Shown piece after piece: positions 16,046 through 24,989 of a DNA stretch of 64,000 nucleotides (position 1 is the stretch's first letter; each line of letters begins with the position of its first letter). The stretch is taken from NCBI GenBank assembly GCA_015059905.1, contig SUZN01000007.1, positions 62,001-126,000 on the forward strand, written 5' to 3'. The position numbers and the translations under genes were made by a program. Under the pieces are notes generated by a model, which ran no database searches, was not told where the DNA came from, and saw only the letters and a list, made by a program, of their open reading frames with translations. This stretch comes from Rikenellaceae bacterium. Lineage in GTDB: Bacteria; Bacteroidota; Bacteroidia; Bacteroidales; Rikenellaceae.

Positions 16046-18922
16046 ATGAAAAGGTTTTTAACAACTATTCTTTTTGTTTGTCTCTCGGTGGCTTCTTATG
16101 CACAGAGTGGCAAGATTACGATGTCGATCATCGATGCGCAGAGCAAGCAGGCTGTTGTTGGTGCTGTGGTGAGCGTAGCTCCTGCGGCAAATCCCGACGA
16201 TGCCAAGCACTTCACTTCGGGCGAGGGCGGAAAAACAGTTATTCCCTCACAGAAGTATGGCGATTACAAGGTCACCATCTCGTTCTTGGGCTACGATGAC
16301 CTCACGCTGGATGTAAAGATTAACTCTGCCAACAAGGATTTGGGCAAGGTAGAGTTGAAGGAGGCTTCAACAAAGATTGATGCCGTAGTAAAGGAGGTGC
16401 AGGCTATCCGCGCATCACAGAAGGGTGATACGGTAAGCTACAACGCCGACGCATTTAAGGTATCAGCCGATGCCGATGTAGAGGGTCTTTTGAAGAAGAT
16501 GCCAGGTATCACCATCAAGAATGGCTCGGTAGAGGCACAGGGCGAGACTGTAAAGAAGATTTATGTCGATGGCAAGGAGTTCTTTGGCGATGACGTATCG
16601 ACAGCCCTCAACTCACTCCCAGCACAGGCGGTAAAGAATATCGAGGTATATAATAAGTTGAGCGACAACGCCGAGTTCTCGGGTATGGATGATGGCGACA
16701 GCTTCAAGGCGCTGAACATCGTCACACAGCCAGGCATGCGTCAGGGCGTATTCGGTAAGCTCTTCGCAGGTTACGGCTATCAGCCCGACACCGACGAGGT
16801 GACCGACAGCCACAAATATATGGCAGGAGGTAGCGTGAGCCACTTCAATGGTTCAAGCCGCCTAACGGTGCTTGGTTTGTTCAACAACATCAACAAGCAG
16901 AACTTCTCATTCGAGGATATCGTAGGTGCTACGGGTGGCACTGGCGGTATGGGCGGCGGTATGGGTCGCGGTGGCGTAGGTCAGTATATGGTACGTCCAC
17001 AGAGCGGTGTTGCAAAGGTTAATGCAGTGGGTCTTAACTACTCAAACTCTTGGGGCGAAAAGGATAAGGTTAAGTTGCAGGCTAACTACTTCTTCAACAA
17101 CTCAAATACCCGTAACCTCTCTGAAACAATCAAGTGGTATGAGGCTCCGCTGGAGGATTTGGGAACACTTGAGCAGTCATCATACAGCGACAACCGCAAC
17201 TACAACCATCGTCTGGGTGCGCGTGTTGATTGGAGAATATCGGAGGGTCAGTCGTTTATGTCACGCACAAACTTCAGTCTTCAGTCTTACGACCCATTCA
17301 GCGAGACAACGGGTACACAGGTTGGCGATGCCATAAACAACCTCATCAAGAATGGTAACAGTGGCGACAACGGCGGCTATAACCTCTCGGAGTTTATGCA
17401 GTATCGTCTGCTGCTTGGTAAGAAGGGTCGTTTCATTACCGTTGATGGTCGTGTAAACTACCGCAACAACGAAAACGAGTCACGCAGCTACTCTAACCAG
17501 GCTACCGACGGCACAGAGTACTTGCGTTACCTCTCGGGCGACTCTAACTCAAACAACTTGAGCGTGGGCGCTGCAATCAACTACGCCGAGCCTGTATCGA
17601 AGAATGCACAGGTTACACTGCGTTATGATTTCGGCTTTACAGGTCAGGAGAGCAACCGACAGACATTCAACTTCGGCAACGACGATAGCTACACAAACGG
17701 CGTTCTCGACCCTGCCCTCTCGAACATCTACACCAGCGACTACACCACTCACCGTGTGGGTCCTGGCTTCAGCTGGGCAAAGGAGCGCAACAATGTTGTT
17801 GTGAACCTCTCATATCAGTACTCTACGCTCGATGGTCAGGTGGAGGCGTTACAGTCGCAGCCAGTGAAGCGCTCGTACAACGACTTTACCTATTTCGCGA
17901 TGGGTAACTTCAACTTCAACAAGCAGAACTCATTGCGTGTGTTCTTGATGTCAAGCACAGACAACCCTCGTATCCAGCAGCTGCAGAATATCCTGGATAT
18001 CTCTAACACACAGTATGTATCAAGCGGTAACGAGAATCTGAATCCAGCCTACTCACACCGTCTGAATATGCACTACAACTACACTAACCTGGAGAAGGCT
18101 CGCACATTTATGTGGATGTTCTCGTTCCAGACTACACAGGACTACATCACACAGAGCCTCTACACAGGCAACAACATACCACAGCATATCATCGACGAGG
18201 TTGGCTCTACCCCAATTCAGTACTCTACATCGGAGAATGTAGATGGTTACTTAAGCCTGCGTACACACATCAACTACGGTATGCCGCTGAACTTTATGAA
18301 GTGTAACCTGAACATTATGGGTGGTGTGAACTACAACGAGACTCCATCGCTCGTAAATGGCGAGAAGAACATCGCAAGCAACATCGGTTACGATGCTCGT
18401 GTGGTATTGGGTAGTAACATCTCGGAGAATATCGACTTCACACTCTCGTGGGGAGGTAGCTACAACCAGGCAGAGAACTCGCTCGGTCGTCAGGGCAAGA
18501 ACGAGTACTTCAGCCACAACGCTGACGCTTCGCTGAAGGCTGTATTCCTCAAGGGCTTCACCTTCACAGCCAATGCAAGCTACATTCAGTACATCGGCTA
18601 CACCAACGACTACAACGACTCTTACACGCTTTGCAACGCCTTCATCGGTCACAAGCTCTTCAAGAATCAGTTGGGTGAGATTATGTTTGGTGTGAACGAC
18701 ATCTTCAACCAAAACAAGGCTTTCTCACGTTCAACAGGCTCTGGTTTCACTCAGAACTCTTGGAGCAGCGTGATTGGTCGTTACTTCACCGTTCAGTTCA
18801 ACTATAACCTGCGCGCATTCGGCAAGAAGGGCTCAAAGAACCTCTCTGACTATGGCATCAGCGACGGCAAGGGTGGTCAGCAGGGTATGCGTATGGGTCC
18901 ACCAATGGGCGGACATCGCTAA
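16046..18922 (+). CDS. TonB-dependent-receptor-like outer-membrane beta-barrel protein
   Basis: A 958-residue outer-membrane protein. Residues 1-19 are a signal peptide. Residues about 20-115 form a carboxypeptidase-regulatory-like beta-sandwich (ITMSIIDAQSKQAVVGAVVSV). A plug-like domain follows (VEGLLKKMPGITIKNGSVEAQGE, then AVKNIEVYNKLSD). From about 240 to the end are alternating aromatic strands of a large barrel of the Bacteroidota OMP_b-brl_3 type. There is no clear TonB box, and the tail is Gly/Met-rich rather than ending in a classical aromatic. Such proteins usually occur without a SusD partner, and none is present here. Ligand unknown. Confidence 0.85.
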   Translation: MKRFLTTILFVCLSVASYAQSGKITMSIIDAQSKQAVVGAVVSVAPAANPDDAKHFTSGEGGKTVIPSQKYGDYKVTISFLGYDDLTLDVKINSANKDLGKVELKEASTKIDAVVKEVQAIRASQKGDTVSYNADAFKVSADADVEGLLKKMPGITIKNGSVEAQGETVKKIYVDGKEFFGDDVSTALNSLPAQAVKNIEVYNKLSDNAEFSGMDDGDSFKALNIVTQPGMRQGVFGKLFAGYGYQPDTDEVTDSHKYMAGGSVSHFNGSSRLTVLGLFNNINKQNFSFEDIVGATGGTGGMGGGMGRGGVGQYMVRPQSGVAKVNAVGLNYSNSWGEKDKVKLQANYFFNNSNTRNLSETIKWYEAPLEDLGTLEQSSYSDNRNYNHRLGARVDWRISEGQSFMSRTNFSLQSYDPFSETTGTQVGDAINNLIKNGNSGDNGGYNLSEFMQYRLLLGKKGRFITVDGRVNYRNNENESRSYSNQATDGTEYLRYLSGDSNSNNLSVGAAINYAEPVSKNAQVTLRYDFGFTGQESNRQTFNFGNDDSYTNGVLDPALSNIYTSDYTTHRVGPGFSWAKERNNVVVNLSYQYSTLDGQVEALQSQPVKRSYNDFTYFAMGNFNFNKQNSLRVFLMSSTDNPRIQQLQNILDISNTQYVSSGNENLNPAYSHRLNMHYNYTNLEKARTFMWMFSFQTTQDYITQSLYTGNNIPQHIIDEVGSTPIQYSTSENVDGYLSLRTHINYGMPLNFMKCNLNIMGGVNYNETPSLVNGEKNIASNIGYDARVVLGSNISENIDFTLSWGGSYNQAENSLGRQGKNEYFSHNADASLKAVFLKGFTFTANASYIQYIGYTNDYNDSYTLCNAFIGHKLFKNQLGEIMFGVNDIFNQNKAFSRSTGSGFTQNSWSSVIGRYFTVQFNYNLRAFGKKGSKNLSDYGISDGKGGQQGMRMGPPMGGHR

Positions 18923-18936
18923 TTCATTCGGGTAAC

Positions 18937-18972
18937 AAAACGGCAAATTCAATAATGGATTTGCCGTTTTTT
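18937..18972 (+). terminator. Terminator of the barrel gene
   Basis: ACGGCAAAT pairs with ATTTGCCGT over an 11-nt loop and runs into TTTTTT, 15 bp after the stop. Confidence 0.88.
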
Positions 18973-19023
18973 ATGCCACAGAAGAAAAAAATAGAGAAAT
19001 AATTAAAAAAACTTAAATTTTTC

Positions 19024-19054
19024 TTTGCAGATTAGAAATAATATTCTACTTTTG
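19024..19054 (+). promoter_or_regulatory. Promoter of tRNA-Gln
   Basis: TTTG (19024-19027), a 19-bp spacer and TACTTTTG (19047-19054) match the Bacteroidota housekeeping consensus exactly. The tRNA begins 26 bp downstream. Confidence 0.8.
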
Positions 19055-19080
19055 CAGTGTCGAAAACGACAACACATTAT

Positions 19081-19151
19081 TGGGCTATGGTGTAATGGTA
19101 ACACTACAGATTCTGGTCCTGTCATTCCAAGTTCGAATCTTGGTAGCCCAA
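19081..19151 (+). tRNA. tRNA-Gln (anticodon CTG)
   Basis: The sequence folds as a full cloverleaf: acceptor TGGGCTA/TAGCCCA, D stem GTG/CAC, anticodon loop TTCTGGT with CTG at 34-36, and T arm CCAAG-TTCGAAT-CTTGG. The first base T is typical for glutamine tRNA. The closing pair of the anticodon stem is an A-C mismatch. The CCA end is not encoded. Confidence 0.93.
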
Positions 19152-19157
19152 CTGAAA

Positions 19158-19187
19158 AACCGAAGCGATTTGCTTCGGTTTTTTTTG
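19158..19187 (+). terminator. Terminator of tRNA-Gln
   Basis: AACCGAAGC pairs with GCTTCGGTT over GATTT, then eight T. Confidence 0.92.
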
Positions 19188-19204
19188 TTTTATATTCACA
19201 AACA

Positions 19205-19356
19205 AGGGCTGCCCCGAAGAGCAACCCTACTTCATTGGGAAATTGTATAAGAGGTGTATTTTCAAGGCTCACGATGCCCGAGAAACCACAGTTTACTCTA
19301 CGTAAATGAGGATGTCAAGGGCAAGTGTAACGCAGAAAATACCCGCTTTGACAATT
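19205..19356 (-). repeat. Dispersed 3'-UTR/terminator element, copy A
   Basis: On the minus strand the element begins directly after the stop codon of the alcohol dehydrogenase gene, runs for about 130 nt, and ends in the hairpin AGGGTTGC...GCAGCCCT. The whole stretch can be aligned with 58133-58292 (shared blocks include CTCATTTACG, AAACT, CCTCTTAT and TAGGGTTG), which also begins at a stop codon. Identity is roughly two thirds by eye. I see no plausible reading frame in it. Confidence 0.75.
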
Positions 19357-20526
19357 TTATACGCACATCTCATATATCTTCTCAATATCAGCCTGTGCCA
19401 ATGGCTTGAAACCATTGATTACGCCGCCCAGACACGCCTTCTTTGCCATAGCTGGGAAATCCTCTGGCTTGATACCAATCTTTGTGAAGTTATCGTCAAG
19501 ACCCAGCGTCTTGAAGAAGAACTCCGACAACAATTCGATACCCTTCTTCGCAACAGCCATCTTATCCTCCGATGGTGCTACGCCAAAGACATTTGTAGCA
19601 AACTGAACATACTTATCTACATTGCTCTCGTCGAGGCAGTACTCCATCCAGCGAGGGGTAACGATTGCCAAGCCCAAACCGTGAGTGATGTCATAGAATG
19701 CCGACAACTCGTGCTCGATTGGGTGACAACTCCACGCGTGAGGCTTGCCAGCTGTGATAAAGCCGTTGATTGCCCACGATGAGGTCCACATAAGGTTAGC
19801 GCGTGCCTCGTAGTTATCAGGCTCCTTCATTGCGATAGGCGCGTACTTGATAACGGTCTTCAACATACCCTCCATAAAGCAATCCAGCATATACAAGTCT
19901 GGTTCTGGGGCAAAATAAACCTCCATGATGTGAGAAATAATATCTGCCGAGCCGCAAGCTGTCTGGTATGGGCTAACGGTAAAGGTGTTTGTTGGGTCGA
20001 GGAACGATACTCGTGGCAGGAGGTTACGATCCAGACGACCATTCTTCTGCTGTGTAGCGAAGTTGGTGATAACGGCTGCTGTATCCATCTCCGAGCCCGT
20101 TGCAGCAAGGGTCAAAATCGACACGATTGGCAGAGCAGCATTGATTGGAGCCCACTTCTCGCTCAAGAAGTCCCAAGGGTCGTGCTCAACGCATGCGCCC
20201 GCAGCAATGAACTTCGCAGCGTCGATAGTAGAGCCACCGCCTACTGCCAGCACAACGTCAATCTTATGCTCCTTACACATCTCGGCACCTGTACGAACTG
20301 ACTCGATACGAGGGTTAGGCTCAATGCCCGAAAGCTCGAAAAGCTCCAAGCCTGCCTTCTCAATCTCTGCCACAACAGCGTCATAAAGACCGATACGCTT
20401 GATAGAGCCACCGCCATATGTAAGCAGCACCTTATTTCCAAATTTCTTCAACTCCTCGCCCAGATGCGAGAGCTGATCCTTACCAAAATAGACCTTAGTC
20501 GGAATGTCATATACAAAGTTATTCAT
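19357..20526 (-). CDS. Iron-containing alcohol dehydrogenase (butanol dehydrogenase / YqhD type)
   Basis: A 389-residue cytosolic NAD(P)H-dependent dehydrogenase, group III. The N-terminal cofactor domain has LLTYGGGSIKRIGLYD and VLAVGGGSTIDAAKF. The metal site residues are in SADIISHIMEVYF (Asp and His), GKPHAWSCHPIEH (His) and DITHGLGLAI (His). Length and order match the BDH subfamily that reduces aldehydes during fermentation, so it likely disposes of reducing power or toxic aldehydes. It stands alone with its own promoter and a repeat-type 3' end. Confidence 0.93.
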   Translation of the reverse strand: MNNFVYDIPTKVYFGKDQLSHLGEELKKFGNKVLLTYGGGSIKRIGLYDAVVAEIEKAGLELFELSGIEPNPRIESVRTGAEMCKEHKIDVVLAVGGGSTIDAAKFIAAGACVEHDPWDFLSEKWAPINAALPIVSILTLAATGSEMDTAAVITNFATQQKNGRLDRNLLPRVSFLDPTNTFTVSPYQTACGSADIISHIMEVYFAPEPDLYMLDCFMEGMLKTVIKYAPIAMKEPDNYEARANLMWTSSWAINGFITAGKPHAWSCHPIEHELSAFYDITHGLGLAIVTPRWMEYCLDESNVDKYVQFATNVFGVAPSEDKMAVAKKGIELLSEFFFKTLGLDDNFTKIGIKPEDFPAMAKKACLGGVINGFKPLAQADIEKIYEMCV

Positions 20527-20557
20527 AGATATAAATTGTTTTAAGGTTTTTCAATCT

Positions 20558-20588
20558 CAAAGATACTGATTTTACTCAAGATTTACAA
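20558..20588 (-). promoter_or_regulatory. Promoter of the iron alcohol dehydrogenase gene
   Basis: On the minus strand TTG (20586-20588) is followed after 20 bp by TATCTTTG (20558-20565). The start codon lies 32 bp downstream. Confidence 0.7.
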
Positions 20589-20609
20589 TACATAGATAAG
20601 TATAAATAT

Positions 20610-20644
20610 AAAAAAATAGGATCATCCTTTGGCGGACAACCCTA
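20610..20644 (-). terminator. Terminator of the V-ATPase operon; AGGGTTGTCC family
   Basis: On the minus strand TAGGGTTGTCC pairs with GGATGATCCTA over all eleven positions (three G-U wobbles) and ends in seven T. It follows the K-subunit stop by 28 bp. The 5' arm is the same as in the hairpins at 3885, 32028 and 58133, while the 3' arm has drifted but keeps pairing. Confidence 0.85.
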
Positions 20645-20671
20645 CTTTACCATAATTTATTGGTCAAATGA

Positions 20672-21127
20672 TTAAGCTACTGCTGCAGAGATAAGGAATG
20701 TAGCAGCAACGGTCAAGATAGCATACAACTCAGGGAACGCAGCGAGGATAAGAGTCTTACCCATCACGTCGTGACCATTACCGATAGCGTTGATACCGTT
20801 AGCACAAACCTTTGCCTGATAGTAAGCAGCCAAAAGGTTTACCAAACCTACCAACAAACCTGCACCAAATACAGCAGCTGCCTGGAACATTGTGATGTCA
20901 GCTGTCAAAAGGTTCTGAACCATAAAGAAACATACGAAACCGTACAAACCCTGTGAACCTGGCAAAGCCGAAAGGATCATGTAGCTACCGAATGCGCCGC
21001 TGTTCTTCTTCATTGCGCCTACTGCTGTCTGACCGCAGATAGAGGTACCGATTGCAGATGCAATACCTGCCAAGCCTACCATAAATACTACGCCGATGTA
21101 GGCCAAAATCAATGCTGTTGAATTCAT
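20672..21127 (-). CDS. ntpK: V/A-type ATPase rotor-ring subunit K (two-hairpin proteolipid)
   Basis: A 151-residue membrane protein with four helices in two hairpins, the ion-carrying c-ring subunit. The ion site is complete: L55, S58, Q59 and Y62 in LPGSQGLYG of helix 2, Q104 at the end of helix 3, and the essential E133 in FPELYAIL of helix 4. These line up, at a constant offset of six, with L61, T64, Q65, Y68, Q110 and E139 that hold Na+ in Enterococcus hirae NtpK (known from its structure), with Ser for Thr. This points to Na+ rather than H+ coupling, by inference. It is the last gene of the operon. Confidence 0.95.
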   Translation of the reverse strand: MNSTALILAYIGVVFMVGLAGIASAIGTSICGQTAVGAMKKNSGAFGSYMILSALPGSQGLYGFVCFFMVQNLLTADITMFQAAAVFGAGLLVGLVNLLAAYYQAKVCANGINAIGNGHDVMGKTLILAAFPELYAILTVAATFLISAAVA

Positions 21128-21161
21128 AATTGTTTAGTTTTATTAAATTTAAATTTGATTA

Positions 21162-23030
21162 TTATTTCTTTTCATTTGTTAAAGGCTCAAACTGACGAGT
21201 AGTCATCTCGAAGCCCGCATTTTTGTAGAACTCCACGAATGTCAAACGCATAGGGTGAACAAACGAAGAGATTGATGACATAAAGAGGTTGATACCGTGA
21301 CCAATCAATAGGATTGCCGTAGCACCAATAATCTGGAAGATAGTACCCACACCGAAGCTCTCGATACCTGCATCCAAACCTGTAAGACCCAACGCAAGCG
21401 AGTTGAACACCTGTGCCAACACACCGCCCGACAAACCAATGGCGAACAGACGGATGTATGAGAGTACGTCGCTCAACAAGCCTGTAATATTATTATAGGC
21501 ATCCCACAGACCCGAGCCGATGTTAATGAGTGGATTACGCTTGATGTTATTGAGCAGAAGCATCAACACAGCACCTACACCCATCGCCGCATAGAAGGCT
21601 GGCGACGAGGCGGTAAACCACGAAATCACTAGTGACTCGTTAATCATTGGCAGTCCCACAGCCAGACAGCCCGCAAGCAGGATGATAAACCATCCGAGCA
21701 GACCGAAGGTCGAAGTAAAGCCAAAGAGCTTTGTCTGAAGGCAGATATTCAGCAACATACCGAACAAAATCTGCACAACACCCAACGCCAATGCCAACGA
21801 GAAGAACTGGTTCTGGAAATCGAGGAACGGAGAGTTTGCTATGCCGTCATAACCCAACATATCGGGAATACTCATACCAAACAACGAGCCTGTGTAGAAA
21901 CCAAACAACGTAGTGGCTCCACCACAGAAAATGGTAAGCCACGCAGCCTGCTTCATAAAGCCACCGCTGCTCTTCTTCAAAAGTACAAGACCTATCAGCG
22001 TAAGGATAGCACCATAACCCGCATCGTTCAAGCAGATTGCAAAGAAGAGCATATAGAACGGAGCGAAGAATGGAGTCAAGTCCATTGTGCCATACTTTGG
22101 CAGAGCGTACATTGCACCGATAAGCTCAAACAAACGCGCAAACCAATTGTTCTGGAGCTTCACTGGAGTATCATCCTCTGGCACTGGGTTACGCTTCAGA
22201 TAGATTACATCGGGATACTCATCCAGCAGCTTATCCACTTGCTCTGACTTATCCTCCTCGGCCCAGCCCTCCATAACTACCAACGCTCCGTCGGCAGCCT
22301 CTGTGGCGGTACCCTTAATCTTCACATCCTGCAACTGACGCATCATCGAATCGAGCTCCTGCTCAATAGCCTTGACGCTTGCAGCACATACCGACAACTC
22401 TACATTAAGCTCGGCAATCTGCTGGCGACACTTCTCCGCCTCGGCCTCAACGCCTCGGCTATCCATCGTTGGAGCCTTAACCTCCTGTGCATCGATAACT
22501 ATATCATCGCCTGGAGCAGCTACAACAACAAAATATACAGCAGATGAGTCGCGGTTAATCTCCACGATAGTGTATCCCTCTGACCACTCCTCTGCCAGCT
22601 TGTCGAATGTTGATGCCTGCGCCTGGAAATAACGCAACACAACACCCTGCTGCTTGAGTTTCTCGTGAGCCTCGCCCTCGAACTCGCCCCAGGGCTGCAA
22701 CTCCTCGGCATACTTCTCCAAACGTGCAACCTCGGCCTGCAAAGAAGCCTTCTGCTGACGCAACTCGCTATAACGCTCAAATGCCTCCTCACCCGAAGAG
22801 TATGACTTTGACTCTACCGCAACATACTCCTCACTCTGGGCATATGCCTCAAGTGACTCGATAGCCTTACGATAGCGGTCGATATCCACTACCAGCTGGC
22901 GATCCTTCTCTTGTGGCTCCCAGCCTGTGGTGGTGATATCCACCAAGCCCAGCTCGCGCAGACGAGCGATAAAATCATCACTCTGCGTTGCAAGCAACAC
23001 AAAGTCGTAACGTGACATCTTAACTATCAT
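21162..23030 (-). CDS. ntpI: V/A-type ATPase membrane stator subunit I
   Basis: A 622-residue subunit that forms the ion half-channels against the K ring. Residues 1-310 are cytosolic and coiled-coil-rich (ALEAYAQ, REALKRV-like heptads, a long helical hairpin near 190-240). Residues 320-600 hold about seven membrane helices, beginning LTPFFAPFYMLFFAICLNDAGYG. The channel arginine region is LSYIRLFAIGLSGGVLAQVFN, with the conserved Arg. The start codon overlaps the D-subunit stop by 4 bp (ATGA), implying translational coupling. Confidence 0.95.
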   Translation of the reverse strand: MIVKMSRYDFVLLATQSDDFIARLRELGLVDITTTGWEPQEKDRQLVVDIDRYRKAIESLEAYAQSEEYVAVESKSYSSGEEAFERYSELRQQKASLQAEVARLEKYAEELQPWGEFEGEAHEKLKQQGVVLRYFQAQASTFDKLAEEWSEGYTIVEINRDSSAVYFVVVAAPGDDIVIDAQEVKAPTMDSRGVEAEAEKCRQQIAELNVELSVCAASVKAIEQELDSMMRQLQDVKIKGTATEAADGALVVMEGWAEEDKSEQVDKLLDEYPDVIYLKRNPVPEDDTPVKLQNNWFARLFELIGAMYALPKYGTMDLTPFFAPFYMLFFAICLNDAGYGAILTLIGLVLLKKSSGGFMKQAAWLTIFCGGATTLFGFYTGSLFGMSIPDMLGYDGIANSPFLDFQNQFFSLALALGVVQILFGMLLNICLQTKLFGFTSTFGLLGWFIILLAGCLAVGLPMINESLVISWFTASSPAFYAAMGVGAVLMLLLNNIKRNPLINIGSGLWDAYNNITGLLSDVLSYIRLFAIGLSGGVLAQVFNSLALGLTGLDAGIESFGVGTIFQIIGATAILLIGHGINLFMSSISSFVHPMRLTFVEFYKNAGFEMTTRQFEPLTNEKK

Positions 23031-23635
23031 AATTTAGACCCCTCCGCAGCCTGCTGTTGACGTGTTTTAACAATCTTCTGTGCCGACTTCGAGAGGTTCT
23101 CCTCATCCTCCATAAAGCGCTTAATCTTACGAATAGCGTCCTCATAGCCAGGAATCTGCACCTTCTCGTAGAGGTTCACCTTCTGCGTAGTCTTACGGCG
23201 TGCATAATCCAAGAGTTCCATCTTGCGATTATACACCTCATACTCAACACCCAACTCCGCAAGGCGCTTCAGCAGTTCCACGCCATCGGCATACCATACG
23301 GGTGAAGAGAAGAGGTCGTAAGGCTTCTGCTCGAAGCTGACCCCTGCCAACACAGGTATCCTTACGCCCGCGATCTTCTGCTCCGTGAGCTCGACATCCT
23401 TCACACGCAAAAGCGTAGAGTCGAACTCTCCCCACAGAGCCACCATATAGTCGTACTCGGCTGCCAGGGCATCCAGACGACGACGGTAGTCGCGTGCGGT
23501 ATCCTTCGCTCGCTTAACCTCGGAACGCAGCGCAGACTCCTTACTCTTGATAGTAGGGAGAGCCGTGCGGCGCATCTTGAGCTGCTTGCCAAGCTCACCG
23601 AGCGAAGTTTTATTATACTGAAATTTAATTGCCAT
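23027..23635 (-). CDS. ntpD: V/A-type ATPase central-shaft subunit D
   Basis: A 202-residue protein with long N- and C-terminal helices that form the coiled-coil rotor axle inside A3B3 (FQYNKTSLGELGKQLKMRR at the start; the C-terminal helix ends NLSKSAQKIVKTRQQQAAEG). Length fits the family. It overlaps subunit I by 4 bp and lies 26 bp after subunit B. No separate F subunit, which normally binds D, is present in the operon. Confidence 0.93.
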   Translation of the reverse strand: MAIKFQYNKTSLGELGKQLKMRRTALPTIKSKESALRSEVKRAKDTARDYRRRLDALAAEYDYMVALWGEFDSTLLRVKDVELTEQKIAGVRIPVLAGVSFEQKPYDLFSSPVWYADGVELLKRLAELGVEYEVYNRKMELLDYARRKTTQKVNLYEKVQIPGYEDAIRKIKRFMEDEENLSKSAQKIVKTRQQQAAEGSKL

Positions 23636-23661
23636 AGTGTTTTACTATATACTTATTGGCG

Positions 23662-24981
23662 TTACTCTTTCCAATACTTTGCGATAAGCTCTGACTTGAT
23701 GGCTACCTCCTCCTTCGAGAAGTTCTCGGCAAAGAGAGTCCACGCAATATCAAGCATCTGCTCGATCTCGATATTTACGTCGATAGCCAACAGACGCTCC
23801 GAATAATCGTGAGCAAACTTAAGCGCACGCTCGTCGTAGTCTGACAAGTCGAAACCATTCTCGAGCTTTGTCTTTGCATTTGCTGCATCGGCATACAGAC
23901 GTACGCAGGCGTTCATCACCTGTGGGTGGTCCTCGCGTGTCTTCTTACCGATTACGAGCTGCTTCAAACGAGAGAGTGAACGGAATGGATCGACGATAAC
24001 CTTACCTGTATCAGAGTCGTTACGAAGGAAGAGCTGACCCTCGGTGATGTAACCCGTGTTATCTGGAATAGCGTGAGTAATATCACCACCCGAAAGTGTT
24101 GTAACGGCGATAATGGTGATTGAACCACCGTTAGGCAACTGCACAGCCTTCTCGTAAATCTTTGCCAAATCTGAATAGAGTGAACCAGGCATAGAGTCCT
24201 TTGATGGAATCTGGTCCATACGGTTAGACACGATAGCCAAGGCATCGGCATAAAGGGTCATATCGGTCAAAAGCACCAATACCTTCTCGCCCTTATCCAC
24301 AGCGAAGTACTCTGCCGCTGTAAGAGCCATATCTGGCACCAGCAGACGCTCCACAGGAGGATTCTCGGTAGTGTTCACGAATGATACGATACGGTCCAGC
24401 GCACCTGCGTTCTCGAATACCTGCTTAAAGTAGAGGAAGTCGTCGTTTGTAAGACCCATACCACCCAAGATAATCTTGTCAGCCTTCGCACGGAGTGCTA
24501 CGTTTGCCATCACGGCGTTATATGGCTGATCTGGGTCAGCGAAGAATGGAATCTTCTGACCTGATACGATAGTGTTGTTAAGGTCGATACCTGCGATACC
24601 TGTCGCAATAAGCTCTGATGGCTGGATACGACGGAATGGGTTCACTGTTGGACCACCAATCTCGCGTGCCTCACCCTCGATAGGCTCACCGCCCTCCAAT
24701 GGCTCGCCATAGGCGTTGAAGAAGCGACCTGCCAAATTATCCGATACACGCAACTTTGGCGCCTCACCGTGAAATACTACCTCAGAATTGGTAGCCAATC
24801 CCTCTGTACCTGCAAAGACCTGCAAGGTAACATTCTCACCCATAATCTTTACCACCTGCGCCAGCTTACCGCCTACGGTAGCCAACTCGTCGTTACCTAC
24901 GCCCGTAGCACGCAGCGTGATGGTAGCCTTGGTGATATTATCAATCTTTGTATATACTTTCTGAAATGCTCGTGTTGTCAT
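23662..24981 (-). CDS. ntpB: V/A-type ATPase non-catalytic subunit B
   Basis: A 439-residue subunit of the A3B3 head. It has the beta-barrel N-terminal domain (1-75) and the nucleotide-binding fold. Where the A subunit has a P-loop, this one reads FFADPDQPYNAV, the degenerate site expected of B. The conserved block LLVPDMALTAAEYFAVDKGEKVLVLLTDMTLYADAL is split here into family-typical LTAAEYFA and LLTDMTLYADA. The start is 8 bp after the A-subunit stop. Confidence 0.95.
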   Translation of the reverse strand: MTTRAFQKVYTKIDNITKATITLRATGVGNDELATVGGKLAQVVKIMGENVTLQVFAGTEGLATNSEVVFHGEAPKLRVSDNLAGRFFNAYGEPLEGGEPIEGEAREIGGPTVNPFRRIQPSELIATGIAGIDLNNTIVSGQKIPFFADPDQPYNAVMANVALRAKADKIILGGMGLTNDDFLYFKQVFENAGALDRIVSFVNTTENPPVERLLVPDMALTAAEYFAVDKGEKVLVLLTDMTLYADALAIVSNRMDQIPSKDSMPGSLYSDLAKIYEKAVQLPNGGSITIIAVTTLSGGDITHAIPDNTGYITEGQLFLRNDSDTGKVIVDPFRSLSRLKQLVIGKKTREDHPQVMNACVRLYADAANAKTKLENGFDLSDYDERALKFAHDYSERLLAIDVNIEIEQMLDIAWTLFAENFSKEEVAIKSELIAKYWKE

Positions 24982-24989
24982 TGCTACCC